DNA of 33,399 bases from Acidimicrobiaceae bacterium. Its GTDB lineage: Bacteria; Actinomycetota; Acidimicrobiia; Acidimicrobiales; RAAP-2. A program made the position numbers and the translations under genes. The notes below the pieces were generated by a model, which worked only from the letters and a program-made list of their open reading frames with translations, searched no databases and was not told where the DNA came from. Numbering within the stretch: the stretch's first letter is position 1; the number at the start of each line of letters is the position of its first letter. Below are positions 30,569 to 33,399 of the stretch, piece by piece. Location of the stretch: assembly GCA_003133325.1 (NCBI GenBank), contig PKXA01000065.1, positions 1 to 33,399 of the forward strand, written 5' to 3'.

Positions 30569-31555
30569 GAGGCTGTCCAAGAAGGTGAGGAGTTTGTCGG
30601 AGGCGCGGAAACGCCCGGGCTTGGAGTTGAGGGGTGCCGTGCGAGCGAGTGCTCGCTCTTTGAGCGTCATGTCGGCGTGGAGGTAGATGCCGGTCGAGTC
30701 GAGGCTCTCGTGTCCCAGCCAGAGCGCGATCGTCGCGATGTCGGTCCCGGACAGCAGGAGGGTCATCGCCCGTGTGTGCCGGAGGGTATGAGGGGTCACG
30801 GTCTTCGCTCGTAGTGACGGGCAGTTCTCGGATGCGGCAGAAGTGTGCTTGGTAACGAGGTATCCAATCGCGTCACGACTGAGTGCTCCGCCGGCGCGGC
30901 TCGGAAAGACGGGATCGCCGGGCTCACCATGACATTCCTTCATCCAGGCGGTGAGCACCGCAGCCGTCGACTTGCCGATGGGGACGCAGCGCTGCTTGCG
31001 ACCCTTTCCGTGGCACCACAGGTGGGCGCCAGAACCGAGCTTCACATCCTCGCACCTGAGCCGTCGCAACTCCGAGACCCGAAAGCCAGTCCCGAAGCCC
31101 ACCACGAGCAGACAATGGTCGCGCCGGCCGATCCACGTGGAGAGATCCGGGGCGCGAACGAGCGCGTCGACTTCTGCCTCGTCGAGATAGGAAACGATCG
31201 TGCGTTCCGAGCGCTTTGGCGGAATGGCGAGGACACGGCTGATCAGGTTGGCGTGCTCGGGGCACGACAACGCCGCGTAGGAGAAGAAGGACCGCAACGC
31301 CGCGAGCCGGATGTTTCGCGTCGCGACGCTGCTGCCCCGGTTCCGCTCGAGGTGATCGAGGAAGGCCCCGATCACCGATGCATCGAGGTCGCCGAGTTCG
31401 AGCTTCGAGGGAGCCTTGCCTGTCTTTTCGTTGACGAATCGGAGGAGGAGGCAGAAGGCGTCTCGGTAGGAGGCGATGGTGTGCGGGCTCGCATCTCTTT
31501 GGCGGGTCAGACGGTCGGTGAAGTAGGCCTCGAGCAGTGGGGCGAACTGGGTCAT
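30566..31555 (-). CDS. Tyrosine recombinase, third gene of the RIT trio (RitC-type)
   Basis: 329 residues with an N-terminal core-binding domain (SPHTIASYRDAFCLLLRFVN) and a full catalytic set: Arg159 in GTGFRVSELRRL, His256-x-x-Arg259 in TPHTLRHTRAMTLL, His282 in LGHES and Tyr291 in TGIYLHAD. ATG 31555 overlaps the stop of the second recombinase gene by ATGA. The gene ends inside a TTCGGCATAATTA box. Confidence 0.92.
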   Translation of the reverse strand: MTQFAPLLEAYFTDRLTRQRDASPHTIASYRDAFCLLLRFVNEKTGKAPSKLELGDLDASVIGAFLDHLERNRGSSVATRNIRLAALRSFFSYAALSCPEHANLISRVLAIPPKRSERTIVSYLDEAEVDALVRAPDLSTWIGRRDHCLLVVGFGTGFRVSELRRLRCEDVKLGSGAHLWCHGKGRKQRCVPIGKSTAAVLTAWMKECHGEPGDPVFPSRAGGALSRDAIGYLVTKHTSAASENCPSLRAKTVTPHTLRHTRAMTLLLSGTDIATIALWLGHESLDSTGIYLHADMTLKERALARTAPLNSKPGRFRASDKLLTFLDSL

Positions 31556-32484
31556 CGTAGAATCTCCAATGTCTTCTCGGCCTGACTCGCGGCGAAGGCC
31601 AGCAGCTCGGGCACGGCTTCCAAGTACCAGTAGGTGGAGCCCGGGTCGACGTGGCCGAGCACGGTCGACAGCAACGGAAGGAGCGCAGCGACGTCAGCTC
31701 CCGAGCGATTCCACTCGAGCAACTGGTGCACCGCGAAGCCGTGGCGGAAGTCATGCAAACGGGGCCGACACCGGTCCGACCGAGGCTCGAGGCCAGCCTG
31801 CTTGGCCAGCCGGGCGAACACCGGCTGAACCGACTTGTAGGTGAGCCTCCCCCCTGCCGTAGAGATGAACAGGTTCGTCGTCGCTGTGGGGAAGAGCTGA
31901 TCTCGGCGCCGGAGATAAGCGACGAGCGCCTCCAGCGTGCTCTGGTGCAGTGGGACTTCTCGGGACTTTCCGAACTTCGAGTCCGAGATGACAAGCACGC
32001 GGTGCTCGGGATCGACGTCGTCTCTGCGGCATCTGAGCAGTTCGCCGATCCGGCAGCCCGTCACCACCAAGAGACCGATCAAGGTCTCGTAGGTGACAGC
32101 CTTCAACGGACGGAGCCCCCGCCGGGCTGCCGCCATCAGCGCTTCGACGTCCTGGTCGGAGTACAAATACGGCTCGGCCCGGTAGTTGCTGTGCGGGCGG
32201 GCCACGACGAGCCCCTTGGGCGGCACCTCGGTCTGTGGATCGAGGGTCGCCAGATACTTGGCGAACCCACGCACGATCGTGAGGCGGTTCTTCCACACGA
32301 TCGGATCGGCATCCGCCGACTGTGTGGCCCACGCCAGTGAGAGCTCGTTGGTGACCGAGGTCACCCCTTGGTCAGCGAGAAAGGCGACAAAGCGGGGAAG
32401 CAACTTGGCGTGCTTCTCGAGCTTGAAGCCGAACGCGCGACGGATGGAGAGGTAGTCGGCAACTGCCTGATCGAGTTCGTTCAT
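31552..32484 (-). CDS. Tyrosine recombinase, second gene of the RIT trio (RitB-type)
   Basis: 310 residues from ATG 32484 (MNELDQAVADYLSIRRAFGF, the usual start in this branch). Catalytic residues: Arg145 in TGCRIGELLRC, His244-x-x-Arg247 in LHDFRHGFAV, His278 in LGHVDPG and Tyr287 in STYWYLEAVPEL, the WYL form typical of the RIT second recombinase. ATG 32484 overlaps TGA 32483-32481, the stop that the first recombinase would use if its frameshift were repaired. A short upstream extension to 32502 is not needed. Confidence 0.92.
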   Translation of the reverse strand: MNELDQAVADYLSIRRAFGFKLEKHAKLLPRFVAFLADQGVTSVTNELSLAWATQSADADPIVWKNRLTIVRGFAKYLATLDPQTEVPPKGLVVARPHSNYRAEPYLYSDQDVEALMAAARRGLRPLKAVTYETLIGLLVVTGCRIGELLRCRRDDVDPEHRVLVISDSKFGKSREVPLHQSTLEALVAYLRRRDQLFPTATTNLFISTAGGRLTYKSVQPVFARLAKQAGLEPRSDRCRPRLHDFRHGFAVHQLLEWNRSGADVAALLPLLSTVLGHVDPGSTYWYLEAVPELLAFAASQAEKTLEILR

Positions 32485-33399
32485 GGCCGGAGTCCTGGCC
32501 ACGGCCGGGCAAGCTCTTGGAGGCGATCTCTATCAACTTTCGCGTAGATCGAGTCGTCGCCGGGTGCACGTGCCGAAGTACCTGACCGATCTCGGAGAGC
32601 GGCGCACCATGAGCGAGCATGTTGGTGGCCATCGAATGACGGATCAGGTGCGCTCCGACCTGAGGCAGCCCGGCCCGGTCACACGCGGCGCGCACCACCA
32701 TCCCGATCGCATCGCTGCTCAAGCCTTCAACAGGTGCTCTCGCCCGCAGGAACAATCGTCGGCACTCAGAACGAGGACGGCCCATCTTGAGGTAGGAGGT
32801 GATGGCCTGCCCGACATCGCGGGGAATGGGGAGGCGGTCACGGCGACTTCCCTTGCCGTGGACGACGATCTCTCCTGCCCTCCAGTCCATGTCGTCGAGG
32901 CCGAGCAGCGCCACCTCCCCACTTCTGAGCCCAAGGCGAGCGAGCAGCGTCAGGATCGAGAAATCTCGTCTCCCGATGGGCGTCGCCTGATCGCAGCTCC
33001 CCAACAGGAGGGCCACCTGTCCGGGGTTGAGTGCACGCGGCAACGATCTGAGACGCCAGGCCGCGACCGACGGGACCGCCGAGGTCAGGTCGAGAGGCGT
33101 GCGCCCCTCTGCGTGGAGGAACCGCAACAGCGACCGAAGCGACGTCGCCAGAGTGCTGAGCGTCTTCGCCGTCCCGGGTGGCGCCACTTCACGTCGCCGG
33201 CTGGCTTGGAGCACGAAGCCCGACACGGTGCACGACGAAAGGTGTTCGAGATCGAGGCTCGCGGGTCCGGAGAGCTCGTCCAAGAAGAGGGCAGCGTCAG
33301 CCACGTAGGTGCAAACCGTCGAGGGCGCCAACGCTCGCTCGCGCCCGAGGTAGCTCGCGTACTCATCCAACAGCTGCTCCGTCGGCGTAGTCGGGGCCC
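32372..33399 (-). pseudogene. Tyrosine recombinase, first gene of the RIT trio (RitA-type), frameshifted and cut by the window edge
   Basis: The frame is open through the right edge (residues APTTPTEQLLDEYASYLGRE), so the start is outside. It keeps Arg in LGLRSGEVALLGLDD and His-x-x-Arg in VGAHLIRHSMATNM, then VLRHVHPATT. There the frame should continue SIYAKVDRDRLQELARPWPG with the nucleophile Tyr nine residues after the His, and stop at TGA 32481-32483 overlapping the next ATG. That sequence is present but one base out of frame (near 32549-32556); the actual frame reads RSTRKLIEIA and ends at 32372 inside the next gene. The product lacks the catalytic Tyr. Causes: real mutation, programmed slippage or a sequencing error. 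Confidence 0.88.

Larger units (their letters stand above)
30449..33399 (-). mobile_element. Recombinase-in-trio (RIT) element, partial
   Basis: Three different tyrosine recombinase genes in one strand, joined by ATGA overlaps (counting the first in its repaired frame), are the defining feature of RIT elements. Its 3' boundary region (30449-30565) holds a large palindrome and repeated boxes; the other end lies beyond the window. The inner limit of 30449 is taken from the palindrome and is approximate. Confidence 0.8.

Overview
The DNA is GC-rich with actinobacterial character. It carries an SCO6880-type conjugation operon with DUF4913 and DUF6668 partners, uses GTG and TTG starts freely, and encodes an HU protein with a C-terminal extension. 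The window reads as an integrated conjugative element or conjugative plasmid region whose flank has collected several nested mobile elements. No rRNA, tRNA or CRISPR array was recognised. The species cannot be named from the sequence alone.

Layout. 1-409 (minus): HU-family nucleoid protein, cut by the window edge. 800-1999 (minus): a SEFIR-domain protein, a likely single-gene defence effector. About 2700-3950 (plus): an IS110-family element with a structured upstream region that may encode a bridge RNA. 4074-4292: small orphan gene. 4703-20621 (minus): one tightly packed type IV secretion operon. In order of transcription it holds: transglycosylase-NlpC/P60 wall hydrolase, lipoprotein, DUF6668 protein, pilin-like subunit, VirB8-like protein, VirB6/TrbL-like channel, SCO6880, small membrane protein, VirB4-type ATPase, VirD4/TraG coupling protein, DUF4913 protein, coiled-coil protein, a 119-residue protein, and a giant methyltransferase-helicase. 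20622-20745 is a divergent intergenic region full of inverted repeats, a candidate operator or oriT. It faces three small plus-strand genes (20746-21522). No relaxase gene lies in the window.

From 21598 the window is mobile-element territory. A truncated ISAs1 transposase with a DUF4338 (DruA-like) N-terminal domain (21598-22983, minus) and another ISAs1 remnant (about 25100-25410, plus) flank a visibly AT-richer island with two secreted-protein genes (DUF4232, and a DUF1906/GH25-like protein). An ISL3 element follows. Its transposase gene is split by a Tn554-type unit (two tyrosine recombinases plus a DUF6262/TnpC-like protein, 26656-30305); joining the halves across a shared CGGTCA restores a 431-residue transposase. 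The right end (30449-33399) is a recombinase-in-trio (RIT) element: three overlapping tyrosine recombinase genes behind a 36-bp perfect palindrome and an array of AATGCCG boxes. Its first recombinase appears to have lost one base just before the catalytic tyrosine.

How the genes work together. In the conjugation operon the wall hydrolase opens peptidoglycan, the VirB6/VirB8/pilin-like proteins form the channel, SCO6880 and the VirB4 ATPase power it, and VirD4 delivers DNA. The giant methyltransferase-helicase and the coiled-coil protein, both in this operon, end in a related roughly 40-residue tail (TAFPTSI...LGR). That may be a shared docking or export signal, and is the least expected feature here.
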